Below are positions 15,975 through 23,275 of a DNA stretch of 64,000 nt, piece by piece. The stretch covers positions 83,933-147,932 of the forward strand of contig JAIQGK010000015.1 of the NCBI GenBank assembly GCA_020072645.1, written 5' to 3'. Both the position numbers and the translations under genes were made by a program. Every line of letters begins with the position of its first letter. Position 1 is the first letter of the stretch. The DNA is from Terriglobia bacterium (GTDB lineage Bacteria; Acidobacteriota; Terriglobia; Terriglobales; Acidobacteriaceae). The notes below the pieces were generated by a model. It searched no databases, was not told the DNA's origin, and saw only the letters and a program-made list of their open reading frames with translations.

Positions 15975-16721
15975 TCATTGATTCGATTTCCGCGCCACAG
16001 CGATCAGCCGCTGCGCGTCGAGGCCATAGGGCGACCCCTGTTGATCGCCAAATAACTGCACTTGATTGAAGCCGCAGTCAAATAGCCGATCCTTGAGTTC
16101 TCGGCCCGAATAGATGGTGTGTTCAAAGGCGAAGCTGCGCGAACGGCCATCTTTCACCAGCGTCCATTCAGAGCGGATTCGGGTCCAATCGTTGAGAATC
16201 TGGGGACGCTGAAAAATCAGCGAGCCATCCGCCAGTTCGTTGCACATGGTATCTTTCCAGACGCGCGCCAGACGCTCTTTGCCCAGCATTTCCATAATGA
16301 GGACGCCGTTTTCTTTGAGACTTTGGTGAATGTTGCGCAGCACGCGCAAATCGTCCTGCTCATCTTCAAAGTATCCGAACGAGGTAAAGAGGCTGCAGGC
16401 CAGATCAAAGCTTGCGGGCCGAACGAAATCGCGCATGTCCTGCTCTACCCATTCGATTGCATCGCCAGACTTGGCTGCATGTTCACGGGCCTTGGCCAGC
16501 AGAAAAGGAGAGCGGTCAACGCCTGTGACTTTGAATCCTCGGCGGGCGAGTTCAACGGAGTGGCGTCCCGGCCCGCAGCAGAGATCGAGCACACTGCCGC
16601 CGCTGCATTGCGTCAAGGCAAGAATGCGAGTCACTTCGTCCGGGGTGGCGGCAAACCGCTCATCGGAAAACATGAAAGGATAAAAATCCCGCCAGAAATC
16701 GTCATTTTCAAACCATTCCAT
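15975..16721 (-). CDS. Class I SAM-dependent methyltransferase
   Basis: About 248 residues from ATG 16721. Motif I is VLDLCCGPGRHSVELARRGF, motif II GVDRSPFLLAKAREHA, and motif IV SFDLACSLFTSFGYFED, the layout of small Methyltransf_25-type enzymes. The N-terminus MEWFENDDFWRDFYPFMFSDER is usual for this subgroup. The substrate is unknown. The longer frame with a TTG at 16817 is rejected: the first 56 bases upstream of the ATG reach the transposon boundary at 16777, so the extension lies partly in inserted DNA. The insertion may have displaced the native promoter. Confidence 0.8.
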   Translation of the reverse strand: MEWFENDDFWRDFYPFMFSDERFAATPDEVTRILALTQCSGGSVLDLCCGPGRHSVELARRGFKVTGVDRSPFLLAKAREHAAKSGDAIEWVEQDMRDFVRPASFDLACSLFTSFGYFEDEQDDLRVLRNIHQSLKENGVLIMEMLGKERLARVWKDTMCNELADGSLIFQRPQILNDWTRIRSEWTLVKDGRSRSFAFEHTIYSGRELKDRLFDCGFNQVQLFGDQQGSPYGLDAQRLIAVARKSNQ

Positions 16722-16769
16722 AGGCAAAGAGTTTAGCGTAACTGAGGTTTTATCTTCGGTTAACGGTAA

Positions 16770-16777
16770 TTTGAAAT
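16770..16777 (+). repeat. Target-site duplication, left copy
   Basis: TTTGAAAT directly abuts the left inverted end of the element and is repeated exactly at 20031-20038, just outside the right end. Eight bases is the duplication length known for IS1595-family elements. Confidence 0.85.
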
Positions 16778-16803
16778 CGGAAGTATGCACTTTACGCAAG
16801 GGC
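16778..16803 (+). repeat. Left terminal inverted repeat
   Basis: Begins CGGAAGTATGCACTTTACGC and ends AAGGGC at 16803. It matches the reverse complement of 20005-20030 at 25 of 26 bases; the one difference is at base 11 (C here, T at the right end). Confidence 0.88.
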
Positions 16804-16870
16804 GTTCTGTGCGTCAACCGTGGCCAAACGGGGAAGGGGCTGTGAGATGACCCCGAAAACCCTTTCCCTG

Positions 16871-17725
16871 TTACGTTTGTTTTGTTTCGTCCGGCGGGTT
16901 TTTCAGGGCTGTAAGCGTTCCACTGCCCGTAGAAGTTCCGTCCGACCTTCCACCAATGCTTACAGCCATCCTTGTGTCGAAATCACACGGTACAAACTTT
17001 GGGAATCCCTCAGGCACGGGTACAAGTGGGCACCGATTGTACTTGTAACAATAGTCCTCTGTTTTATCGTCCCATGCTATGCGACCACGAACACGCAGCG
17101 TGTCACCGTCCAACCTTTGCAACAACTCTGCACTGATGCCAACGTGAGACGTAATGGAGAAATCTCTTTTGCCGTTAGCAGGTACCATCATGGCAATACT
17201 GCCCTGATATTTAGTGGTGTTCCCGGCAAGGTCTACTTCCATAGTCATAGAAACGCGCTTAGCGGTCAGTCCCGAGTTTACGACGGTAACGAAAAATACT
17301 TGCATGTTACTTTCTGCCAACTCGGCGGCGGTTCTGACGTTATCAACATGGACACCTCCCTCCATCAGGCGCAGTTGCGCGGTAGAGATGGCGGACTGCT
17401 CTTTGGTTTCCTTGAGTATCCCGCTAGTAATACGAACGTAAAGGGCCGTGATAATGGCCAGAAAAAGGGTGATAACATCTTGCACCCACTCAGCAGCAGT
17501 AAGACCCAAAAGCCTTGGTTGCTCTTGTGCGGCACGATCATATTTTTTGGATGTCTCCCCTTGTCGATCATCGCAGGGGGAAAAATTTGTGACGGTAGAT
17601 ACTTGATCGCCAATGTTTACATTGCCACGGCTGTGCTTGTCGGGATTAGCGGGCTGATTATCGGCTTGTGTGCCTTCTGACAAGAACAGAGATAGTGATA
17701 TTGCGAGGATGCCCAGAACGTACAT
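16871..17725 (-). CDS. Transposon passenger: membrane protein, unknown function
   Basis: A protein of about 284 residues from ATG 17725 (a TTG three codons earlier is possible). It has an N-terminal hydrophobic segment (MYVLGILAISLSLFL), a second one at about 88-105 (VQDVITLFLAIITALYVRI), a short helical stretch (ILKETKEQSAISTAQLRLM) and a beta-rich C-terminal domain (about 150-250; FFVTVVNSGLTAKRVSMTMEV...RVRGRIAWDD). The last region looks like an extracytoplasmic Ig-like domain. Similar small membrane proteins ride on prophages and transposons, but I do not recognise the family. Opposite-strand frames here are shadows. Confidence 0.6.
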   Translation of the reverse strand: MYVLGILAISLSLFLSEGTQADNQPANPDKHSRGNVNIGDQVSTVTNFSPCDDRQGETSKKYDRAAQEQPRLLGLTAAEWVQDVITLFLAIITALYVRITSGILKETKEQSAISTAQLRLMEGGVHVDNVRTAAELAESNMQVFFVTVVNSGLTAKRVSMTMEVDLAGNTTKYQGSIAMMVPANGKRDFSITSHVGISAELLQRLDGDTLRVRGRIAWDDKTEDYCYKYNRCPLVPVPEGFPKFVPCDFDTRMAVSIGGRSDGTSTGSGTLTALKNPPDETKQT

Positions 17726-17838
17726 GAGGCGCAATTTTAGCAGAGAAAACGTAGCACACTTAAGACGGTTGTACTGTCAACTATTTGACGTGTAACATTG
17801 TTTCAGGAATTGGCAGCAGCAATGCTTCCAATTGGACG

Positions 17839-17922
17839 TGCGGGAGAGGGGATTTGAACCCCCACGGCGTTTCCGCCAGCAGAGTCCAAGTCTGCTGCGT
17901 ATACCAGTTTCGCCACTCCCGC
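17839..17922 (-). tRNA. Class II (Leu-type) tRNA with UGG anticodon
   Basis: An 84-nt tRNA folds fully: 7-bp acceptor GCGGGAG/CTCCCGC, TG, D stem GCG/CGC with loop AAACTGGTATA, anticodon stem GCAGA/TCTGC with loop CTTGGAC, a 15-base variable arm (GGCG/CGCC stem), T stem with TTCAAAT loop, discriminator A. No CCA is encoded. The long variable arm, A73 and D-arm are those of tRNA-Leu, yet positions 34-36 (17886-17888) read UGG, which pairs with proline codon CCA. Usual Leu anticodons in this frame would be UAG. It lies inside the IS1595-type transposon, 90 bases from the transposase start and on the opposite strand. Confidence 0.85.
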
Positions 17923-17977
17923 ACGTTTCATATATTACCAAAGACTCCCACAAAATCAGACACACTCAATTTTATAC

Positions 17978-18004
17978 TTGACACAACATTGCGTTAGGTA
18001 TAAA
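17978..18004 (+). promoter_or_regulatory. Probable transposase promoter
   Basis: TTGACA (17978-17983) and TATAAA (17999-18004) are separated by 15 bases, slightly short of the optimal 17, and lie 8 bases before the transposase ATG. A leaderless or very short-leader transcript would result. Confidence 0.4.
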
Positions 18005-18012
18005 GTTGTTTT

Positions 18013-18981
18013 ATGAAATCCAAGAGCTACAAAAAGCACAGCCTCTCAAACTCAGAAGTTATCCGCGCAATCCCATTGGCCTGTTCCGATGAGGTTGCAG
18101 CAGTAGAGTTTTTCGAGGCACAGCGTTGGGGTAGCACTCCCGCATGTGTCCATTGTGGCAGTGTTGATGTGTACAAGATGGTAGAAGCGGGAACGGGAGA
18201 GCGTAGCAAGCGTTTCCTGTGGCGTTGCAAGGATTGCAAGGCGCAATTCACGGTACGCATTGGAACGGTCTATGAGGAATCCAGACTGCCCCTTCGTCAT
18301 TGGGCCTATGCGTTCTGGAGAGCCGCAACATCAAAGAAAGGCGTATCCGCGCTGGAGATCAAACGGCATTGCCAGATAAGCTACAAGTCGGCATTGTTCT
18401 TAATGAATCGCATTCGCTTTGCGATGGCCGATAATGACGCGCCCAAACTCAGCGGCACGGTTGAATGTGATGAAACGTACATCGGGCCGCGCAAGCCACG
18501 TTACAAAGGCACCAGCAAGCGCGGAAGGGGAACCAGTAAGACTCCCGTGTTCTGTGCTGTACAGCGTGACGGAGAAATTCGTCGGCGCATTGTGGCAGAT
18601 GTAACAACGGAAACCATAGAGGCTGCAATCCGCGAAGAAGTAGACAGATGCGCGCATTTAGTCACAGATGAGTTTTCGGCATACAGACGCATTGGCCCAG
18701 AGTACGCAAGTCACAGCACCGTATGCCACGCAACAAAAGAGTATGCCCGTGGCGACATCCACACAAACACAGCAGAGAGCAGCCATGCTCTAGTGAAACG
18801 TGGAATCGTCGGCATCTATCACAACGTAAGCACTGAATATTTACATCGGTATCTGTGGCAGTTTGATTTTCTTTGGAACAATCGCCAGTTGAATGACGGA
18901 GAGCGTACCATCTTGGCAGTGCAATCAGCGGAAGGGAAACGCATGATGTATAAACCGCCAGTTACGGGAGAGGCGGCATGA
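18013..18981 (+). CDS. IS1595-family transposase
   Basis: A 322-residue enzyme with an N-terminal zinc ribbon (CVHC 45-48, CKDC 72-75) followed by WRCKDCKAQFTVRIGTVYE, and an ISXO2-like catalytic domain. Candidate active-site residues are Asp153 (ECDETYIG), Asp219 (VTDEFSAY) and Asn252/Glu255 (HTNTAESSHALVKRGIVGIY), matching the family's DDE/DDN scheme. Full length and uninterrupted, so probably active. Its stop overlaps the next start by four bases (ATGA), linking it to the 51-residue protein gene. It is the only gene in the element expected to move it. Confidence 0.92.
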   Translation: MKSKSYKKHSLSNSEVIRAIPLACSDEVAAVEFFEAQRWGSTPACVHCGSVDVYKMVEAGTGERSKRFLWRCKDCKAQFTVRIGTVYEESRLPLRHWAYAFWRAATSKKGVSALEIKRHCQISYKSALFLMNRIRFAMADNDAPKLSGTVECDETYIGPRKPRYKGTSKRGRGTSKTPVFCAVQRDGEIRRRIVADVTTETIEAAIREEVDRCAHLVTDEFSAYRRIGPEYASHSTVCHATKEYARGDIHTNTAESSHALVKRGIVGIYHNVSTEYLHRYLWQFDFLWNNRQLNDGERTILAVQSAEGKRMMYKPPVTGEAA

Positions 18982-19133
18982 TAAAGACTAAACGCAAGAA
19001 ACGTAAAAGCACTAAGAGAGGGGCAACTCCCGGCCCTAAGCCAGATACCCTCAAGATCGAGGGCAAATGGCAGGACGCGGTTAAGAAATCTCTCACCAAG
19101 AAAAAGCCCGCTAGTGGATGGCCTAAGGATTAG
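18978..19133 (+). CDS. Small basic protein coupled to the transposase
   Basis: A 51-residue protein, strongly basic at both ends (MIKTKRKKRKSTKRGATPGP... and KKSLTKKKPASGWPKD), with a short acidic/helical middle (TLKIEGKWQDAVKKSL). ATGA overlap with the transposase stop implies translational coupling and a shared function. I believe similar small basic genes accompany other IS1595-like transposases, but that is recollection. It may bind DNA or the transposase. Confidence 0.7.
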   Translation: MIKTKRKKRKSTKRGATPGPKPDTLKIEGKWQDAVKKSLTKKKPASGWPKD

Positions 19134-19142
19134 ACTCAGGAC

Positions 19143-19310
19143 ATGCAGAATGAAGATTTATTTCAATACCAAACAATCGAAGGTAGACACGACCAGATAA
19201 CAGACGCAATCAACGAATTTGCGAAAGATGGCTGGCGCGTTGTCGGCTTTACTTGTGTGGCGACGACTAAGCCTTGGCTATTTGTTGCGCTTCTGGAAAA
19301 GAAGAGATAA
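19143..19310 (+). CDS. DUF4177-like small protein
   Basis: A 55-residue protein starting MQNEDLFQYQTIEGRHDQIT and continuing with INEFAKDGWRVVGFTCV, then KPWLFVALLEKK. The pattern (strand, helix ending in 'GW.vv', strand) is that of DUF4177, a small fold often found in mobile elements. It begins nine bases after the preceding small gene, so probably belongs to the transposase operon. Its 3' end overlaps the convergent 66-residue gene by 44 bases. Confidence 0.55.
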   Translation: MQNEDLFQYQTIEGRHDQITDAINEFAKDGWRVVGFTCVATTKPWLFVALLEKKR

Positions 19311-19467
19311 GGGACTTGAGAAGTTCTGCTTTTGAATTTTTTGGGTAGGGATACAGTACCTCTGCAATGCTACCGGCCCTCATAACACTTTCAATTGCTG
19401 CCGTATCTGTGCCTGTGATATGCCGCGCATACGCCAAAATCATAATGTCATATTTGTGATCTTCCAT
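19267..19467 (-). CDS. Small transposon passenger, unknown function
   Basis: A 66-residue acidic-to-neutral helical protein (MEDHKYDIMILAYARHITG, then ESVMRAGSIAEVLYP). The start at 19467 is fixed by GGAGAACAAA directly upstream; a longer frame to 19512 would run through a terminator. No family recognised. It overlaps the end of the DUF4177-like gene on the other strand. Confidence 0.55.
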   Translation of the reverse strand: MEDHKYDIMILAYARHITGTDTAAIESVMRAGSIAEVLYPYPKNSKAELLKSLISSFPEAQQIAKA

Positions 19468-19480
19468 TTTGTTCTCCAAT

Positions 19481-19508
19481 AAAAATCCCGCCCCAATCGC
19501 GGGGCGGG
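19481..19508 (-). terminator. Rho-independent terminator
   Basis: CCCGCCCC/GGGGCGGG form a perfect 8-bp GC stem with a 6-base loop; on the minus strand it is followed by ATTTTT. It ends the transcript of the 112-residue gene and separates it from the 66-residue gene downstream. Confidence 0.8.
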
Positions 19509-19530
19509 TCATTTTGTTAAAGGCTATCTT

Positions 19531-19869
19531 TTACTTTTTCTTGCGTTGCTTAGCGAGTTGCTTTTTACGTTCTTTAGCTTGAATGAAAACGTCATCTGGG
19601 TCACGCAAGTGCTTTTCCCAGCGTTGCCGTGCCTTCCCGTACTCACCCCAATCGTCTAGCTCAATCTGGTGCAGGTCTTCGAGAAATTGTTGGTTAAACT
19701 CAGCTTGTAATTCTTGAGCAAAACCGGGAAACAGCTTTGCAACTTTGGATTTAAACAGCCCTGTTTTCTGTAGCGTGTGAAGGTGCTGGATGACTTCGTT
19801 AAAGGCAGTATTGAGGCTGGACAGAGTTTCATAAACGCCAGCCTTTTGGGTAACATCAAGGACAGCCAT
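19531..19869 (-). CDS. Small transposon passenger, helical basic protein
   Basis: About 112 residues from ATG 19869 (AAAGGCG upstream; an earlier in-frame start at 19887 is possible). The sequence is largely helical (NTAFNEVIQHLHTLQKTGLF, FAQELQAEFNQQFLEDLHQI) and ends in a very basic tail (KERKKQLAKQRKKK), consistent with nucleic-acid binding. Family unknown. It is the last cargo gene before the right inverted end. Confidence 0.55.
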   Translation of the reverse strand: MAVLDVTQKAGVYETLSSLNTAFNEVIQHLHTLQKTGLFKSKVAKLFPGFAQELQAEFNQQFLEDLHQIELDDWGEYGKARQRWEKHLRDPDDVFIQAKERKKQLAKQRKKK

Positions 19870-20004
19870 GATTCGCCTTTCTAGCAAAGGTGATTTGTGG
19901 TCAGGGACGGGTCGGCGTTCACGCGCTGGCCTGTCCTGTTTCCGCTTATAACGTGTCCCTGAGTCTAAAGCAACGAAATAATTGCGAATCTGTTGGGCCT
20001 AACT

Positions 20005-20030
20005 GCCCTTGCGTAAAGTACATACTTCCG
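20005..20030 (-). repeat. Right terminal inverted repeat
   Basis: On the minus strand it reads CGGAAGTATGTACTTTACGC then AAGGGC, matching the left end at 25 of 26 bases. It is immediately followed outward by the second copy of the 8-bp target duplication. Confidence 0.88.
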
Positions 20031-20038
20031 TTTGAAAT
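20031..20038 (+). repeat. Target-site duplication, right copy
   Basis: TTTGAAAT, identical to 16770-16777 and directly abutting the right inverted end. Confidence 0.85.
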
Positions 20039-20113
20039 TGGGCCAAGCGTGAATGTGGCTTTGGTTTGAGCTGATTCTCTTTCCTTCAAGGATGGTTTGC
20101 GGCCGACAGCAGC

Positions 20114-20692
20114 TCAGCGCTGACTCTCTTCCGGAGGTTCAGGAGTGGGAATTATCCGCCAGGAAATCGTACACCACCTGTGCTGCTCGAAATCATCCAC
20201 ATGAAAGGTCACATAAAAATCAGCGGTTTCGTCTTTCACGTGTAAGAGGTACATGTGGCCAAGGATGACTTTGGCATATTCCCCAGAACGCGTCCATGCT
20301 CCATGCGGATCGGGCGTGACAACGACTGTCGGTTGCCATTTCTTCCCTTTCTCAACTAGCGGGCGCGGTTCGAGGACAGGAATGGGATAGTCGTCATCCC
20401 AGTCAAACTTGCCCAGATCCTGAATGACCGAGCGGGTTTCTGGTCCAAAGTGAAGCCCAAACCAGTCCTCGTCATTGATGATCCAGCCGCCATAGCTGAG
20501 GTCCCAATCCTTTGTACTTTTGGTGATATCTTTTGTCGCACCGCGCTTGAAACTGAAAAGTGATTTACCCTCGTCATAATGTTTTGTGACGGGATCAACC
20601 GCTGGATAAAGTGTGAACGTGGGCATTGACGCATTTAGCCCACTTACCGCAACAAGGACAAAGAGGAGAATTCGGCAGCAGCGTATTGCCAT
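20114..20692 (-). CDS. Exported hypothetical protein
   Basis: About 192 residues from ATG 20692, chosen because GGAGG lies nine bases upstream and the signal peptide (MAIRCCRILLFVLVAVSGLNA) then starts cleanly. The mature part is rich in Trp, Asp and Tyr (STKDWDLSYGGWIINDEDWFGLHFG), contains PHGAWTRSGEYAKVILGHMY and ends in a proline-rich tail. The shape suggests a beta-sandwich similar to the HmuY-like fold (the 'WDLSYGGW' stretch), but this is weak. No partner gene. Confidence 0.55.
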   Translation of the reverse strand: MAIRCCRILLFVLVAVSGLNASMPTFTLYPAVDPVTKHYDEGKSLFSFKRGATKDITKSTKDWDLSYGGWIINDEDWFGLHFGPETRSVIQDLGKFDWDDDYPIPVLEPRPLVEKGKKWQPTVVVTPDPHGAWTRSGEYAKVILGHMYLLHVKDETADFYVTFHVDDFEQHRWCTISWRIIPTPEPPEESQR

Positions 20693-20929
20693 ACGATCTG
20701 GCCTCCGCGTAACCAAATAATTTTAAACCCGCTCAGCTTGAAAGAGTAGACTGGACGCAAACACAACGAGCCAATCTTCCGACTCCAGGCAGCTCCCTAT
20801 TTTGCTCTTTCTAAGACGTGCCCATTACGATTTGGCCAATCCTCCCTGGGCCTCGATAACTGAAAGCTTCCCTGACCGTCTCATGCTGAGGCGACTGAGT
20901 GGCTACCTCCGATCAATCACAAAAAATAA

Positions 20930-21580
20930 ATGGAACGATTTGCCCAATTCGAGCAATGGATAACAGGAGCGAGGGCAGCGCCCAGCAAAGCCATGGCAGA
21001 ATCGCCAGTCGAAGATCAGGAGCTGCTGCGGCAGCTTCGCAAAGGAAATGAGACGGCGTTTACCGCGCTCTATGAGCGGTACCAGGGGGCTATTTACCGG
21101 TTTGCGCTGCACATGAGTGGCAATAACGCCACGGCGGAGGAAGTAACGCAGGAAGTGTTTATGCTGCTGATCGGGAACCCGAAGGGATATCAGGCGGACA
21201 AAGGAGCTTTAGGCAACTATCTGTTCGGTGTGGCGCGCAACTTGACCCGGCGAGTGATACAGCGGTCGCGGCTGGATCTGCCAATTGAAGAGGAATGGCT
21301 GGATAGCGGAGATTCGGGGTTCACCAGCGATCTGGATGTTCTTTCCGAACTCAGCAACACTGAGCTGCTGGAGTTGCTGCGCAAAGCGGTGCTGGCATTG
21401 CCGGAGCAATACCGCGAGGTGGTTGCGCTGTGTGACCTGGAAGAGATGAGCTACGCCGATGCGGGGGCGCTGCTGGAGTGTTCGCCTGGAACGGTGGCCT
21501 CGCGGCTGCATCGTGCGCGGGCGATGTTGAAAGCCAAGTTGTTGAAAATCAGGTTGAGCTGGCAAAAATGCGTGAAATAG
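20930..21580 (+). CDS. ECF-type sigma-70 factor
   Basis: A 216-residue sigma factor. Region 2 is AFTALYERYQGAIYRFALHM...AEEVTQEVFMLLI (about 48-90) and region 4 is LPEQYREVVALCDLEEMSYADAGALLECSPGTVASRLHRARAMLKAK (about 155-200). There is no region 1 or 3, as in ECF factors. It overlaps the next gene by 13 bases; the gene after that encodes a secreted protein, giving the common acidobacterial trio of sigma, membrane anti-sigma and exported target. ATG at 20930 is the first start; ATG at 20993 would also leave region 2 intact. Confidence 0.88.
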   Translation: MERFAQFEQWITGARAAPSKAMAESPVEDQELLRQLRKGNETAFTALYERYQGAIYRFALHMSGNNATAEEVTQEVFMLLIGNPKGYQADKGALGNYLFGVARNLTRRVIQRSRLDLPIEEEWLDSGDSGFTSDLDVLSELSNTELLELLRKAVLALPEQYREVVALCDLEEMSYADAGALLECSPGTVASRLHRARAMLKAKLLKIRLSWQKCVK

Positions 21581-22179
21581 ATCCACAATCCGGAGATCCA
21601 CTGAAAGATGCCACAGGGGATGCGCGACTAAGCGAGGCGCTGCGCGGAATGGCTGTCTCGGCGCGGCAGGGCGCACCGGCCGAAATTGGCGCTGGCCTGG
21701 CGGCGGCATTCCGACGCCATCATGCGCGACGCAGGCTGGTACGGCGGGTTAGCATCGGCACGATAGCGGCAGGTTTAGTAGTAGTGGCCGCCCTGATGTC
21801 TTTGGGATCGCGCGCACCACATCAAGTGCCGGGACAAGAAATCGTGAAAGAACAACCGAACGGCGTTCCAGCAAAATCTCCGGACGTCGCAAACGTCGCC
21901 AAGGTGAACACAACGCCACCACGATCTGTGAAGAAGCAAGCAAAGCCGAAGGCCGCGAACAGCAGCCTTGCCTCTTCCGGACGCCAGTTCCTTGCTCTGC
22001 CCGGATACGATCCCTCTGTTCCGGCTGACGAACTCCATGTGGTGCGGGTGCAGGTGCCCGCAAGCGCGCTCTGGCAGATGGGCGCTCCGGTAAGCCCCGA
22101 TCTAGGATCGCGAAGATTTATGGCCGATTTTGTGGTGAGCCAGGATGGAACGCCCTACGCCGTGAGATTAGTGCAATAA
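21568..22179 (+). CDS. Membrane-anchored anti-sigma-like protein
   Basis: About 203 residues. It starts with an acidic cytoplasmic segment (MREIDPQSGDPLKDATGDARLSEAL), has a basic stretch just before one transmembrane helix (VSIGTIAAGLVVVAALMSLG, about 75-95), then a Pro/Lys/Ala-rich linker and a small periplasmic domain (ALPGYDPSVPADELHVVRVQVPASALWQM...VSQDGTPYAVRLVQ). The start overlaps the sigma gene. No zinc-binding HxxxCxxC motif is seen, so it is an anti-sigma by context and topology rather than by motif. Confidence 0.7.
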   Translation: MREIDPQSGDPLKDATGDARLSEALRGMAVSARQGAPAEIGAGLAAAFRRHHARRRLVRRVSIGTIAAGLVVVAALMSLGSRAPHQVPGQEIVKEQPNGVPAKSPDVANVAKVNTTPPRSVKKQAKPKAANSSLASSGRQFLALPGYDPSVPADELHVVRVQVPASALWQMGAPVSPDLGSRRFMADFVVSQDGTPYAVRLVQ

Positions 22180-22201
22180 CAATTTTTCAAGGAGAGTATC
22201 T

Positions 22202-23122
22202 ATGAATCGAATTGCTGTTTTATTGCTCAGCGGATGCGTGCTTGCAGCGAGCGTTGCTGCGCAGGAATCCGCGCAGAAGGAGAAGCGCACCTTCACGTTC
22301 ACGCAGGATGAACCCATCACCATGATGGCGCCATTTGGAATGATGCAGAGCGAGCGCGTGCCGGAAGGCAAGATTGAATTCTTCTCGGCGGAAATGGCCG
22401 GCGCGGGCGAAGTGGTAACGGGAGCACCCTATTCCGCCACAGCGACCACGGAAAGCACACAGGTATTGGCGGACGGCAACAGGATTGTGAATAAGACATC
22501 GTCTTTTGTGGCGCGTGACAGCCAGGGGCGCACGCGGCGCGAAACCGATCTGCGTCGCATCGGTCTCATGCCGGTGGATAGCCCTAAGACCATCTTTATC
22601 AACGATCCCACCACACATACCCAGTACATCTTCGCTCCCGGAGGCGAAGCCACAAAGGTGGTACGCAGCGAAGGCAGCTGGAAAGAGGGGCCACAGATCA
22701 TTGAGCTCGGCGGCCAGCGCGAGCGTCGCTTGAAAGAAAAAGTCATGATAAACGTGCAGGGCGCAAATGAGGCTCTGCAAAGCAAGGAAAGCAGCGAGCA
22801 GGTTAAACATGAAGACCTGGGAACGCAGACGATTGAAGGCGTCTCCGCCCAAGGCAAGCGCGAAACAGTAACGATTCCCGCAGGCCAGATCGGTAACGAG
22901 CGGCCAATTGAGATCGTTACGGAGACATGGTTCTCACCTGAGCTGCACACCATGGTGCTGAGAAAGCATTCTGACCCGCGCACGGGAGACAGCACCTATC
23001 GGCTGACGGACATCAAGCGCAACGAACCGGATGCTTCGCTCTTTCAACCCCCGCCGGGAGCCAAGGTTTCAGTTGAGCGGCAGCTGGAAATGCACAAAGA
23101 AATTGCTCCTTCCAAAGAGTAG
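22202..23122 (+). CDS. Exported hypothetical protein of the sigma operon
   Basis: A 306-residue protein with signal peptide (MNRIAVLLLSGCVLAASVAA) and a long beta-rich body: TQVLADGNRIVNKTSSFVARDSQGRTRRET, FINDPTTHTQYIF, and a C-terminal RGDSTYRLTDIKRNEPDASLFQPP-like segment typical of acidobacterial proteins often found behind ECF sigma/anti-sigma pairs. No enzyme motif. CAAGGAGAGTATCT precedes the ATG. It is probably the main output of the operon and may feed back on the anti-sigma sensor domain. Confidence 0.65.
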   Translation: MNRIAVLLLSGCVLAASVAAQESAQKEKRTFTFTQDEPITMMAPFGMMQSERVPEGKIEFFSAEMAGAGEVVTGAPYSATATTESTQVLADGNRIVNKTSSFVARDSQGRTRRETDLRRIGLMPVDSPKTIFINDPTTHTQYIFAPGGEATKVVRSEGSWKEGPQIIELGGQRERRLKEKVMINVQGANEALQSKESSEQVKHEDLGTQTIEGVSAQGKRETVTIPAGQIGNERPIEIVTETWFSPELHTMVLRKHSDPRTGDSTYRLTDIKRNEPDASLFQPPPGAKVSVERQLEMHKEIAPSKE

Positions 23123-23152
23123 CCTCTTCTCTCCTCTTTTGGTTGGTGAAGG

Positions 23153-23176
23153 CCGGGCTGAAACGCCCGGTTTTTT
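23153..23176 (+). terminator. Rho-independent terminator
   Basis: CCGGGC/GCCCGG stem, 6-base loop TGAAAC, followed by TTTTTT. It ends the sigma-factor operon, 30 bases after its last stop. Confidence 0.88.
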
Positions 23177-23202
23177 GATCGCTGCGCAGCGCGAAAAAAC
23201 AA

Positions 23203-23273
23203 TTGGCCGCGAATGAACGCGAAAGACGCGAATTTTTTTAAGATTCGTGTTCATTCGTTAAATTCGTGGCTAA
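23203..23273. repeat. Imperfect palindromic interspersed element
   Basis: Arms 23203-23233 (TTGGCCGCGAATGAACGCG...) and 23243-23273 (ending ...TTCGTGGCTAA) are related as imperfect inverted copies built from GCGAAT/ATTCGTG words, with a T-rich centre. The style matches short palindromic elements scattered between genes in such genomes. It ends two bases before the stop of the CDF gene. Confidence 0.5.
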
Positions 23274-23275
23274 TT

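Larger units (their letters stand above)
16778..20030 (+). mobile_element. 3,253-bp IS1595-type transposon with passenger genes and a tRNA
   Basis: Boundaries come from three independent signs: 26-bp inverted ends (16778-16803 and 20005-20030, 25 of 26 matching, both starting CGGAAGTATG), a perfect 8-bp direct duplication TTTGAAAT outside them, and an intact IS1595-like transposase inside. Typical members are near 1 kb, so this one carries about 2 kb of cargo: a membrane protein and a tRNA on the minus strand, two small genes fused to the transposase operon, and two further small minus-strand genes. The exact duplication and intact transposase suggest a fairly recent insertion, about 50 bp upstream of the methyltransferase gene. 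Confidence 0.88.

Noticed and set aside
16820..17680. Long plus-strand frame of 286 codons
   Set aside because: It lies opposite a better minus-strand membrane-protein gene, has no recognisable domain and an odd composition; it is a shadow.
17777..17997. Short frames across the tRNA (both strands)
   Set aside because: They are translations of the tRNA itself, recognisable by GDLNPHG/GGSNPLSRT-type strings.
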